A stretch of 64,000 nucleotides of DNA, taken from the NCBI GenBank assembly GCA_030681515.1, contig JAUXSE010000014.1, positions 62,001 to 126,000 on the forward strand. The letters are read 5' to 3'. The DNA comes from Geothrix sp. (GTDB lineage Bacteria; Acidobacteriota; Holophagae; Holophagales; Holophagaceae). Position numbers and translations under genes: made by a program. The notes under the pieces are model-generated. The model worked only from the letters and a program-made list of their open reading frames with translations, made no database searches and was not told the DNA's origin. Below are positions 1 through 8,603 of this stretch, one piece after another (position 1 is the stretch's first letter; each line of letters starts with the position of its first letter).

Positions 1-488
1 GCGACCATATCGTGGACATGGAGGTGGCCGAGCCCCTGCCGGATCTGCCGGAAGGCGTGGAGCCGGACGAAAGCACCGAGGACCACGGCATGCTGCTCAC
101 GGTCTGCGAAAAGGGCTACGGCAAGCGCAGCCTCCTTCAGGACTACCGGCTCCAGGGCCGGGGCGGCACCGGCGTCATCAATATCCGGGCCGGGGTCCGC
201 AACGGCCACGTGGTGGGCTTCAAGCTCGTCAAGCCCGGGGAAGGCTGCCTGCTCATCAGCCAGGAGGGCATGGTCATCCGCTTCCTCATTGACGAGGTGC
301 GCAAGACCGGCCGCAACGCCCAGGGTGTCGGCCTCCTCAAGCTGGCCAGCGCCCAGGACCGCGTCGTGGGCCTCGCCAAGATTGACGCCAGCGCCATGGC
401 CCTGGACGAGGAGGATGATCTGGTCGAGGCCGACCTGGCCCATCCCGGTCCCGATGAAAGCGGCGAGCAGCCCAAGTTGGGGTTGTAG
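1..488 (+). CDS. gyrA: DNA gyrase subunit A, C-terminal end (partial)
   Basis: This is the 3' end of a gene that begins before the window; the reading frame is open from base 3. The visible part is about 161 residues of the GyrA C-terminal DNA-wrapping beta-pinwheel, with the repeated blade pattern seen as GYGKRSLLQDYRLQGRGG followed by GVINI, and later RNAQGVGLLKL. Gyrase introduces negative supercoils using the energy of ATP, with GyrB as partner. The protein ends in an acidic tail (EEDDLVEADL, then PDESGEQPKLGL), as is common in GyrA. A strong hairpin follows 20 bases after the stop. Identity is clear from the conserved blade motifs. Confidence 0.95.
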   Translation, partial: DHIVDMEVAEPLPDLPEGVEPDESTEDHGMLLTVCEKGYGKRSLLQDYRLQGRGGTGVINIRAGVRNGHVVGFKLVKPGEGCLLISQEGMVIRFLIDEVRKTGRNAQGVGLLKLASAQDRVVGLAKIDASAMALDEEDDLVEADLAHPGPDESGEQPKLGL

Positions 489-508
489 CGGACGATCTGT
501 TCGACTTG

Positions 509-544
509 CGCAAAACGGTGCGGGCCAGCCCGCGCCGTTTTGCG
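509..544. terminator. Bidirectional hairpin terminator after gyrA
   Basis: A 16-base-pair stem (509-524 with 529-544) with a single G-U pair and a four-base loop. The 3' arm ends CCGTTTTGCG, so the T-run lies inside the stem. It sits between the gyrA stop and the stop of the convergent gene on the minus strand, so it can serve both. Confidence 0.75.
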
Positions 545-973
545 TTAGAGGTAGGGCGTCCAGTCGCCATCGGGAAGCTCCGTGGCTTCCTGCTCCAGCC
601 GGGGCAGGCGTTCCACGTGGAACACGTAGACCCAGGCGTGGTACTGCGAGCCCCCTTCGAGGGTGACGGGCCGGATTTCGCGGGTGAAGACGCCCTCTTC
701 CACGCCTTCGATGGGATCCAGATCCGCCAGGGCGGCATCGAGGTCACCCTCGTCTTCGTAGCCCGCGAAATCGCCCCGCACCCAGCCGGGGCCAGGGGGC
801 GGTTCCGCGGGTTCGGCGCCGGGCACCAGGGCCGGGTAGCCCGCGGGCAGGTGGAAGAGGCGTCCCGCCACCCAGGCCCGGGTCAGGCCCTCGGGGTGGG
901 TGCGCAGCAGCCAGGCATGGCTCGACCCACCCTCCCGCAGCGTTCCATACACGAAGAGGCCGTCAGCATCCAT
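545..973 (-). CDS. Gamma-glutamylcyclotransferase-fold protein (YtfP/AIG2-like)
   Basis: A 142-residue protein that opens with the FVYGTLR motif typical of the AIG2/YtfP branch of the gamma-glutamylcyclotransferase fold, followed by RLFHLPAGYPALV and a C-terminal WVYVF strand. Family members release 5-oxoproline from gamma-glutamyl amines or dipeptides; the exact substrate here cannot be read from the sequence. The start was placed at the ATG at 973 because the fold begins a few residues later; a GTG at 1003 lies inside a hairpin and is less likely. It is convergent with gyrA and downstream of glyA on the same strand, separated from glyA by a perfect hairpin, so it may have its own promoter. 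Confidence 0.8.
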   Translation of the reverse strand: MDADGLFVYGTLREGGSSHAWLLRTHPEGLTRAWVAGRLFHLPAGYPALVPGAEPAEPPPGPGWVRGDFAGYEDEGDLDAALADLDPIEGVEEGVFTREIRPVTLEGGSQYHAWVYVFHVERLPRLEQEATELPDGDWTPYL

Positions 974-990
974 TCCGCCAGTATGCCCTG

Positions 991-1015
991 CTCCAAAACG
1001 CACAGCGTTTTGGAG
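991..1015 (-). terminator. Perfect hairpin between glyA and the YtfP-like gene
   Basis: A perfect 10-base-pair stem, CTCCAAAACG with CGTTTTGGAG, and a five-base loop, starting five bases beyond the glyA stop. There is no T-run after it on the minus strand, so it may end glyA transcripts weakly or protect their 3' ends. Confidence 0.5.
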
Positions 1016-1019
1016 CCTG

Positions 1020-2258
<1,239 letters not shown>

Positions 2259-2376
2259 GGCAGGAGCTCCCGGGCAATGCCCCTATCCTAGCCGCTGACA
2301 GGGCTCGCCAAGGCCCCCTCTTCGTGCGCGGGGTCACAGCTCTGCGGGCGTGCGACACTGGAGGGCCGGAGATCTT

Positions 2377-3828
2377 ATGCCCTTCCTCCCGCCCCATGAC
2401 GGTCCCGAGCTGGAGCGTTTCGAGCATCCCCTGGCCAGCCGCTATGCCAGCAAGGCCATGGTGCGCCTGCTGTCGCCGCTGTACCGCCAGCGCCTGTGGC
2501 GACGACTCTGGATCGCCCTGGCGGAGGCCGAATCGGAACTGGGCCTTCCCGTGACTCCGGCGCAGCTCACCGAGATGCGGGCCACCCAGGACGCCGTGGA
2601 TCTGGAGGCCATCGCCAAGCACGAATCCGCCGTGCGCCACGATGTCATGGCCGCCATCCACGCCTGGGGCGAACAGGCGCCGGGGGCCCGGCCCATCATC
2701 CACCTGGGCGCCACCAGCTGCTTCGTCACGGACAACGGCGACCTGCTCATCGCCCACGAAGCATTCGCCCTGTTGCGCCGCCGCCTGCGCGACGTGATCG
2801 CGGCCCTGTCGGCCTTCGCGGCCCAGTGGCAGGATCAGCCCACGCTGGGCTTCACCCACTTCCAGCCCGCCCAGCCCACCACCGTGGGCAAGCGCGCCAC
2901 CCTCTGGATCCAGGATCTGCTGCTGGATCTGGAGGATCTCGATCACGTCATCCGCACCACCCCCGTGCGCGGCGTGAAGGGCACCACGGGCACCCAGGCC
3001 AGCTTCCTGGAACTGTTCGAGGGCGATGGCGCCCAGGTGGAGGCCCTGGAGCGGCGCTTCTGTGAAAAGGTGGGCTTTCCCGCCATTCCCGTGTCGGGCC
3101 AGACCGCCACCCGCAAACTGGAGGACCGCATGGGCCAGGTGCTGTGCGGCATCGCGGCATCGGCGTCGAAATTCGCCAACGATCTGCGCCTGCTCCAACA
3201 TCTGAAGGAAGTCGAGGAGCCCTTCGAGTCCAAGCAGATCGGATCGAGCGCCATGCCCTACAAGCGGAATCCCATGCGCTCGGAGCGCATCAACAGCCTC
3301 GCCCGCTTCGTGCTGGGCCTCCTGCCGTCCACCTACCAGACCAGCGCCAGCCAGTGGCTGGAGCGCACCCTGGACGACAGCGCCCACCGGCGCCTCACCA
3401 TCAGCCAGGGCCTGTTGGCGGTGGACGCCATCCTGGTGCTGTTCCGCAACGTGGCCTCGGGCCTGGTGGTCTATCCGAGGATGATCGAGGCGCGCCTGGC
3501 CCAGGAGCTGCCCTTCATGGCCGCCGAAGTGCTGCTCATGGAGGCCGTGAAGCGCGGCGGCGACCGCCAGGATCTGCATGAGCGCTTCCGGGTGGCCGCC
3601 CTCGAAGCGGGCCGCCGCATCAAGGCCGAGGGCCGCCCCAACGAGCTGCTGAAGCTCCTGGCGGAGGATCCCGCCTGGGCCATGACCGAGGCCGAACTGA
3701 CGGCCCTGCTGGACGCGCGCCGCTTCACCGGCCGGGCCGGGGATCAGGTGCGCCAGTTCCTGGCGGGCCCGGTGGCGGAAGCCCTGAAGGACCACGCACC
3801 GGCCGATGAATCTGCCGTCCGTGTTTGA
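2377..3828 (+). CDS. purB: Adenylosuccinate lyase, animal-type clade
   Basis: A 483-residue enzyme of the fumarase/aspartase superfamily that performs two fumarate-releasing steps in purine synthesis (SAICAR to AICAR, adenylosuccinate to AMP). The signature SSAMPYKRNPMRSERI is near residue 290, and TLGFTHFQPAQ and RGVKGTTGTQASFL are also present. These segments and the overall length resemble the animal ADSL form more than the roughly 430-residue Bacillus form. The ATG at 2377 has a GGAG five bases upstream. The next gene starts 16 bases after the stop, suggesting an operon. Confidence 0.95.
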   Translation: MPFLPPHDGPELERFEHPLASRYASKAMVRLLSPLYRQRLWRRLWIALAEAESELGLPVTPAQLTEMRATQDAVDLEAIAKHESAVRHDVMAAIHAWGEQAPGARPIIHLGATSCFVTDNGDLLIAHEAFALLRRRLRDVIAALSAFAAQWQDQPTLGFTHFQPAQPTTVGKRATLWIQDLLLDLEDLDHVIRTTPVRGVKGTTGTQASFLELFEGDGAQVEALERRFCEKVGFPAIPVSGQTATRKLEDRMGQVLCGIAASASKFANDLRLLQHLKEVEEPFESKQIGSSAMPYKRNPMRSERINSLARFVLGLLPSTYQTSASQWLERTLDDSAHRRLTISQGLLAVDAILVLFRNVASGLVVYPRMIEARLAQELPFMAAEVLLMEAVKRGGDRQDLHERFRVAALEAGRRIKAEGRPNELLKLLAEDPAWAMTEAELTALLDARRFTGRAGDQVRQFLAGPVAEALKDHAPADESAVRV

Positions 3829-3844
3829 GATCGAAAGGCACATC

Positions 3845-4675
3845 ATGCTGAAGCTTGCTGTCATTGGTGCCCAGACGATGCTGGGCCGCGAACTGGTGGG
3901 CGCCCTGGAGGCCCGGGACGCCTCCGTGGTGCCCCTTTCCATCGGCGCCCTCAGTGTGGACGAGGAGGTGGGCGACCTGGTGGTGTTCGCGCCCAGCCAG
4001 CTCCTGCTGGAGGGGCTGGACGCGGTGATCCTGGCGGATACGCCCGATCTCGCCCTGCTGGAGGGCTTTCCGGGCCGCATCCTCGACCTCCGTTCCGAGC
4101 CCGAGGCCCGGATTGATCCCGTGCCCCTGGCGGGCCCCTGGCCCCAGGCCGTGAAGTCGCTGAGGGGGCGCCCGGCCCTGGAGCAGGTGCTGGTCCTGAT
4201 CCCGGCCCTGCTCGGCGGGGTGGGGGACGTGGGCGGCACCCACCTGCGCTCCGTGGCCTGGATGGGCGACCGGGGCCTGGATGGCCTGGTGGAACAGACG
4301 CTCGCCGTCCTCAACGGCGATGATCCCGATCTGGCCAAACTCGGCTACCGCCAGGCCTTCGAGGTGGTGCCGGTGACACCCGTGGCGGGCAGGGGGCGGC
4401 TCATGGAGATCCGCGTCCCGTCCTTCCATGGCGACCTGGTGATCCTCCAGATCCGCGCCCAGGATGGGCAGGCCCTGACGAAGCAGGAGGCTCCCCTCGG
4501 CGTGAAGTGGGTGGAGACGGCCCCCAGCTCCCGGGATGTGGCGGTGAGCGCCGATTTGCTGGCCCACCTGGACCTGACGGGCGACAGCAAGGCCGCCGTC
4601 CTCACCCTGGGCTTCGATCCCGTACTTTGGGGCGTCCTGCGGCCCACCCTGCGGGTGCTGGGCCTGATGGACTGA
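3845..4675 (+). CDS. Aspartate-semialdehyde dehydrogenase paralog (USG-1-like), catalytically degenerate
   Basis: A 276-residue protein with an N-terminal Rossmann-type start (LKLAVIGAQTMLGRELVGAL) and the middle segment GLDGLVEQTLAVLNG seen in the dehydrogenase family and in E. coli USG-1. It lacks the NCT/NCS catalytic cysteine motif, is about 60-70 residues shorter than a working Asd, and a complete asd lies at 18082. It is therefore probably not an active dehydrogenase. It follows purB by 16 bases and precedes a ferredoxin by six, so the three genes are likely co-transcribed. The start at 3845 was chosen because the Rossmann strand follows it directly. A structural or scaffold role is possible but unproven. 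Confidence 0.7.
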   Translation: MLKLAVIGAQTMLGRELVGALEARDASVVPLSIGALSVDEEVGDLVVFAPSQLLLEGLDAVILADTPDLALLEGFPGRILDLRSEPEARIDPVPLAGPWPQAVKSLRGRPALEQVLVLIPALLGGVGDVGGTHLRSVAWMGDRGLDGLVEQTLAVLNGDDPDLAKLGYRQAFEVVPVTPVAGRGRLMEIRVPSFHGDLVILQIRAQDGQALTKQEAPLGVKWVETAPSSRDVAVSADLLAHLDLTGDSKAAVLTLGFDPVLWGVLRPTLRVLGLMD

Positions 4676-4681
4676 AGAACC

Positions 4682-5329
4682 ATGGCCCAGAAGCTCGACG
4701 AACCCCAGGAACGCGGCGACTTCTTCAAGTCCCTGGGCACCCTCTTCGCCGGGTTCGTGGCGGACCGCATCGAGGACGCGGTGACGGGACTGGGGCCCAA
4801 GCTGCTGCGGCCCCCGGGCGCTCTGGATGAACTGGAATTCCTCACCAAGTGCACCCGCTGCGACAAGTGCGTGCGGGCCTGCCCCGAGAACGCCATCCTC
4901 AAGGCCCCGCCGACGGCGGGTCTGGCCATGAAGACCCCCTACCTTGACCCTCGGAGCATCCCCTGCTTCCTGTGCACGACCCTGCCCTGCGTGGCCGAGT
5001 GCGATGACGAGGCCCTGGTCTGGCCTGTGCGCACCCGGGCCGATGGCACGGTGGTCGAGGGGCCCAAGGCTGTGCGCATGGGCACCGCCCGGGTGAAGCC
5101 GAACCTGTGCGTCACCTGGGAGTCCACCGACCGCGAGGCCCGCGAATGCCGCGTCTGCGTGGACCGCTGCCCCTACCCCGAGGAGGCCCTGCGCATCGCC
5201 CCCCCGGCCGAAGGTGAAACCGTGGGGCATCCCGTGGTGGACGCCGATATCTGCACCGGCTGCGGTCTCTGTGTCTTCGCCTGCCCCGCCGAGCCCGTGG
5301 CGATCATCGTGGAACCACGCAGGGGGTGA
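4682..5329 (+). CDS. Four-cluster ferredoxin-type protein, NapG/MauM-like
   Basis: A 215-residue soluble protein with four cysteine clusters: CTRCDKCVRACP near residue 57, CFLCTTLPCVAEC near 98, CRVCVDRCP near 157, and CTGCGLCVFACP near 193. This order is that of NapG/MauM-type ferredoxins that pass electrons to periplasmic or membrane oxidoreductases. There is no twin-arginine signal or membrane helix, so this one appears cytoplasmic. It is the last gene of the purB unit, with the dead Asd paralog six bases upstream. No dedicated reductase is nearby, so the electron partner is unknown. Confidence 0.8.
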   Translation: MAQKLDEPQERGDFFKSLGTLFAGFVADRIEDAVTGLGPKLLRPPGALDELEFLTKCTRCDKCVRACPENAILKAPPTAGLAMKTPYLDPRSIPCFLCTTLPCVAECDDEALVWPVRTRADGTVVEGPKAVRMGTARVKPNLCVTWESTDREARECRVCVDRCPYPEEALRIAPPAEGETVGHPVVDADICTGCGLCVFACPAEPVAIIVEPRRG

Positions 5330-5357
5330 TCCATTGGATCTCGTCTCGGCAAGGCCT

Positions 5358-5457
5358 CCACGAAGGACACGAAAAGACAAGAGCCAAGGGCACGAAGGGG
5401 GTTTGGGTTTCTTTGTGATCTTATCTGCGCCCGAGGGCGTATTCGTGTCCTTCGTGG
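5358..5457. repeat. REP-like inverted repeat, family A copy 1
   Basis: A perfect 16-base inverted repeat, CCACGAAGGACACGAA at 5358-5373 and its reverse complement at 5442-5457, encloses about 70 bases that contain further CACGAAGG units and a small CGCCC/GGGCG hairpin. It fills the convergent gap between the ferredoxin and lipA. A second element with the same words is at 22926. Probably a non-coding mobile palindrome and possibly a transcript end. Confidence 0.7.
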
Positions 5458-5484
5458 TGATCCTTTCCCGGGAAACAGGATGCC

Positions 5485-6411
5485 TCAGGCGATGCTGATG
5501 CCCTGCATCTCCGCCACCTCGTGGGCGTTGAAGCTGGAGCGCACCAGGGGGCCGGCGTAGACGGTGGTGAAGCCGAAGGCCTTGGCCCGGGCGCCGAGTT
5601 CCGCGAATTCGTCGGGATGCACATAGCGCTTCACGGGCAGCTGATGGCGGGTGGGGCGCAGGTACTGGCCCAGGGTGAGGATGTCCACATTGGCTTTGGC
5701 CAGGGCCTCGAAGGTGTGCATCAGCTCGGACTCGGCTTCGCCAAGTCCGAGCATGAGTCCGCTCTTGGTCTTGAAGCCAGAGCCATACAAGGCGCTTCCC
5801 ATTAACTTCGCGTGCGAAAGCACACGAAGCGACCGCTCGAACCTGCCCGCGGGCCGCACCTCCGGATAGAGGCTGGGCACGGTCTCGGTGTTGTGGTTGA
5901 ACACGGTGGGCCCGGCGGCCACCACCCGGGCCACGGCGTCTAGGTCGCCCAGGAAGTCGGGCACCAGCACCTCCACGCCCACGCCGGGATTGCGGCGCTT
6001 GATGGCCAGCACCGTCTCGGCGAAATGGGCGGCCCCGCCGTCCGGCAGGTCGTCCCGGTTGACGGAAGTCAGCACAGCGAAGCGCAAACCGAGCGCGGCC
6101 ACGCGCTCGGCCGTTCCGGCGGGCTCGTGGGGGTCGAGCAGGCTGGGCCGGCCGCTCTGGATGCTGCAGAACCCGCAGGCCCGGGTGCAGACCTCCCCCA
6201 TGAGCAGGAAGGTGGCCGTGCCCTGGGTGAAGCAGTGGGTGCGGTTGGGGCACCGGGCCTCTTCGCAGACCGTGTGCAGGTGCGAATCGCGCAGATCCTT
6301 CTTCATGCCATGCAGATCGCCGAGCTTGACCCGCTCCCGGGTGATCCATTCGGGAAGGCGGGGATGCCCGTCGAGCACTTCTCGGCCCGCACGCTTGGGA
6401 AATCGGGCCAT
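5485..6411 (-). CDS. lipA: Lipoyl synthase
   Basis: A 308-residue radical SAM enzyme that inserts two sulfurs into octanoyl groups on lipoate-dependent enzymes. The auxiliary cluster motif CEEARCPNRTHC is at residues 49-60, the radical SAM motif CTRACGFC at 75-82, and the C-terminal RSSF motif is present. The ATG at 6411 has an AGGAGG four bases upstream. Oddity: residues about 195-213 are encoded with rare codons (CTT, TTA, TTG, TAT, TCT) and include six to eight extra residues (around MGSALYGSG) between the usual SL..L..AK and TKSGLM segments. The frame is intact, so the enzyme is probably active. Confidence 0.95.
   Translation of the reverse strand: MARFPKRAGREVLDGHPRLPEWITRERVKLGDLHGMKKDLRDSHLHTVCEEARCPNRTHCFTQGTATFLLMGEVCTRACGFCSIQSGRPSLLDPHEPAGTAERVAALGLRFAVLTSVNRDDLPDGGAAHFAETVLAIKRRNPGVGVEVLVPDFLGDLDAVARVVAAGPTVFNHNTETVPSLYPEVRPAGRFERSLRVLSHAKLMGSALYGSGFKTKSGLMLGLGEAESELMHTFEALAKANVDILTLGQYLRPTRHQLPVKRYVHPDEFAELGARAKAFGFTTVYAGPLVRSSFNAHEVAEMQGISIA
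5806..5829. repeat. GAAA-loop hairpin inside lipA
   Basis: Ten-base arms CTTCGCGTGC and GCACACGAAG pair with one mismatch around a GAAA loop. It lies in the coding sequence next to the extra residues of LipA, in a stretch with lower GC and rare codons, which suggests a small inserted palindrome. Confidence 0.5.
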
Positions 6412-6568
6412 CGGGCCTCCTGATCCTTCAGGTTCCCCTAAGCCGCCGCTCAGAACAAACCTTTCATGCTGAGGGCGCGGGCCTTCCCCGGGGGTTACCG
6501 CCGGAGGGTGTGGTTCCCTGTGGCGTTCGTCAACCCTTGCCCCCACGGCCCGCCGCAACGGCCATAAT

Positions 6569-6694
6569 GGGTTCCTTTGGAGTGGGTCGGACATGGTCTT
6601 CCTTTTTTCGCGAACCACCCCGGCCCTCCTGGCTGGCGGGCTTCGCGGCCACCCCTTCCGGCCCATGTCTGATGGCCCGCTGATGCAGGAACCC
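6569..6694 (+). promoter_or_regulatory. Structured leader of the kimA-like gene
   Basis: Three nested helices can form. The closing helix pairs GGGTTCCT (6569-6576) with AGGAACCC (6687-6694); the middle helix pairs 6586-6596 with 6663-6673 in 11 consecutive pairs including G-U; the inner helix pairs CGCGAA (6609-6614) with TTCGCG (6642-6647). The 3' arm of the closing helix contains the AGGA ribosome binding site that precedes the ATG at 6701. This would allow translation to be switched. I do not recognise the conserved core of the ydaO/c-di-AMP riboswitch. Confidence 0.45.
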
Positions 6695-6700
6695 TGAACG

Positions 6701-8590
6701 ATGGCCAATTTCCGAAGGTTTCTCCTGGGCCGGCGCCTCGCCAACGAAGAATCCGGCGAAGCCCGCATCAGCAACCCCATCGCCCTGGCGGTGTTCAGCT
6801 CGGATGCGCTCTCCTCCGTGGCCTACGCCACGGGCGAGATCATGGCGGCGCTGGCGCCCTACATGGCCCTGGCGGCCTTCGGCCCCGCAGTCATCGGAAA
6901 GTCCTGGCCCGTGGCCATGGCCATCGTCCTGCTTCTGGTGATCCTGACCGTGAGCTACCGCCAGACGATCTTCGCCTACCCCACCGGAGGCGGGGCCTAC
7001 ATCGTGGCCAAGGAGAACCTGGGCGAGTTGCCCGCCCAGGTGGCGGGAGCCTCACTCCTGGTGGACTACGTGCTGACGGTGGCGGTGAGCGTCTCCGCCG
7101 GCGTCACGGCCATCACCAGCGCCTTTCCGGCCATGGACGCGTACCGGGTGATACTCGGCGTGCTTGTGATCGCCTTCGTGGGGCTCATGAACCTGCGGGG
7201 GGTCAAGGAAAGCGGCGCGGTCTTCGCGCTCCCCACCTACGGGTTCGTGATTTCCATGTTCAGCATCATCGGCCTGGGCTTCTGGCGCTATTTCACGGGC
7301 AACATGCAGGCGGCCGAACACCACGAGCTGGTGCCGCCCCCCTTTGCGGGATGGCTGGGCATATGGGTGTTCATGAAGGCCTATGCGGCTGGATGCACGG
7401 CACTTACCGGTGTGGAGGCCATCTCGAACGGCGTGTCGGCCTTCCGTGAACCCACCTCCCGCAACGCCGCGCGCACCATGACGGCGATGGTCCTCATGCT
7501 GGGGAGCATGTTCCTGGGGATCACGTGGCTGGCGAACCACCTGGGCGTGACCTACACCGGCGGGGCGGAATCCCTGCTTTCCATGCTCAGCCGCCGGATC
7601 CTCGGGGACGGCCCCGGCCTCGCCCACGCGGCCTACCTGGCGGTGCAGACCTTCACCATGCTGATCCTGCTGCTGGCGGCGAACACGGCCTATGCGGACT
7701 TTCCGCGGCTGGGCGCCATCATGGCGCGGGACGGCTTTCTCCCCCGCCAGTTCGCCAGCCAGGGCGACCGTCTCGTCTTTTCCAACGGCATCTTCATCCT
7801 GTCGTTCCTGTCCGCGCTGCTCGTGTGGCTCTTCAACGCCAAGGAACACCACCTGCTGCCCCTCTACGCCCTGGGCGTCTTCCTGGGGTTCACCATCTCG
7901 CAGACGGGCATGGTGCGGCATTGGCTGAAGGTACGGGGGCGCCACTGGGGCCTCAAGGCCATCATCAACGGCACCGGCGCCCTGACCACCCTGGTGGTGA
8001 TGATCGTGATCACCACGACGAAGTTCGTCCACGGGGCCTGGGTAGTGGTGCTGGTGCTGCCCCTCATGGTGATGACGTTCTACAACATCCACCGGCACTA
8101 CATCCGGGTGAAATCCATCCTGGCGGGCAGCCGGGCCGATTTCATCAGCCCTCGTCGGAATCGAGTGGTGGTGCTGGTCTCGGGCATCCACTCCGGCGTG
8201 GTGCAGGCGCTGAACTACGCCAAGGTCATCGCGGACCACGGCGAGGTGGAAGCCATCACCGTGGACTTCCCCGACGAGCACGGCCGCGAAAGCGCGGCCC
8301 TGGAGCGGCTCCGCGCGGACTGGCCGCGGTACTGCGAGGGCATCCCCCTGCGGGCCATCCGCAGCCCCTACCGCAAGATCGTGGAGCCCATCATGGAGGA
8401 GCTGGATCGCATGCGGCGCGTGGAGCCGGAATACACGATCACGGTGATCCTGCCGGAATTCGTGACGGGCCACTGGTGGGCGAACATCCTGCACAACCAG
8501 ACCGCCTGGCGCATCAAGGGCACCCTGCTCATGAAACCCAAGACCGTGGTGATCTCGATCCCGTACCACCTGGAACCGATCATCGAGTAG
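6701..8590 (+). CDS. kimA: KimA-type potassium:proton symporter (APC superfamily)
   Basis: A 629-residue membrane protein with about 12 transmembrane helices in residues 25-460 and a cytoplasmic C-terminal domain of about 150 residues. The N-terminal motif SSDALSSVAYATGE, then VSYRQTIFAYPTGGGAYIV and LLVDYVLTVAVSVSAG, closely match Bacillus KimA (YdaO), a high-affinity K+ importer. KimA in Firmicutes is controlled by c-di-AMP at both RNA and protein level; whether that holds here is unknown. The gene stands alone, diverging from lipA behind a structured 5' leader. A generic amino-acid permease is the alternative, but the KimA motifs make potassium more likely. Confidence 0.8.
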   Translation: MANFRRFLLGRRLANEESGEARISNPIALAVFSSDALSSVAYATGEIMAALAPYMALAAFGPAVIGKSWPVAMAIVLLLVILTVSYRQTIFAYPTGGGAYIVAKENLGELPAQVAGASLLVDYVLTVAVSVSAGVTAITSAFPAMDAYRVILGVLVIAFVGLMNLRGVKESGAVFALPTYGFVISMFSIIGLGFWRYFTGNMQAAEHHELVPPPFAGWLGIWVFMKAYAAGCTALTGVEAISNGVSAFREPTSRNAARTMTAMVLMLGSMFLGITWLANHLGVTYTGGAESLLSMLSRRILGDGPGLAHAAYLAVQTFTMLILLLAANTAYADFPRLGAIMARDGFLPRQFASQGDRLVFSNGIFILSFLSALLVWLFNAKEHHLLPLYALGVFLGFTISQTGMVRHWLKVRGRHWGLKAIINGTGALTTLVVMIVITTTKFVHGAWVVVLVLPLMVMTFYNIHRHYIRVKSILAGSRADFISPRRNRVVVLVSGIHSGVVQALNYAKVIADHGEVEAITVDFPDEHGRESAALERLRADWPRYCEGIPLRAIRSPYRKIVEPIMEELDRMRRVEPEYTITVILPEFVTGHWWANILHNQTAWRIKGTLLMKPKTVVISIPYHLEPIIE

Positions 8591-8603
8591 GGATCTCCGT
8601 CCC

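Noticed and set aside
3725-6349. An 874-codon open frame on the minus strand
   Set aside because: It crosses purB, the Asd paralog and lipA in the wrong frame, is extremely rich in Pro, Arg, Gly and His, and has no domain; it is a shadow of GC-rich coding sequence.
6412-6568. Possible ydaO-type c-di-AMP riboswitch before the KimA-like gene
   Set aside because: The gap contains GCCGGAGG and GGTTCCC words, but the conserved core I would expect (such as CCGACAGCUAAC) is not visible, so only an unnamed structured leader is reported.
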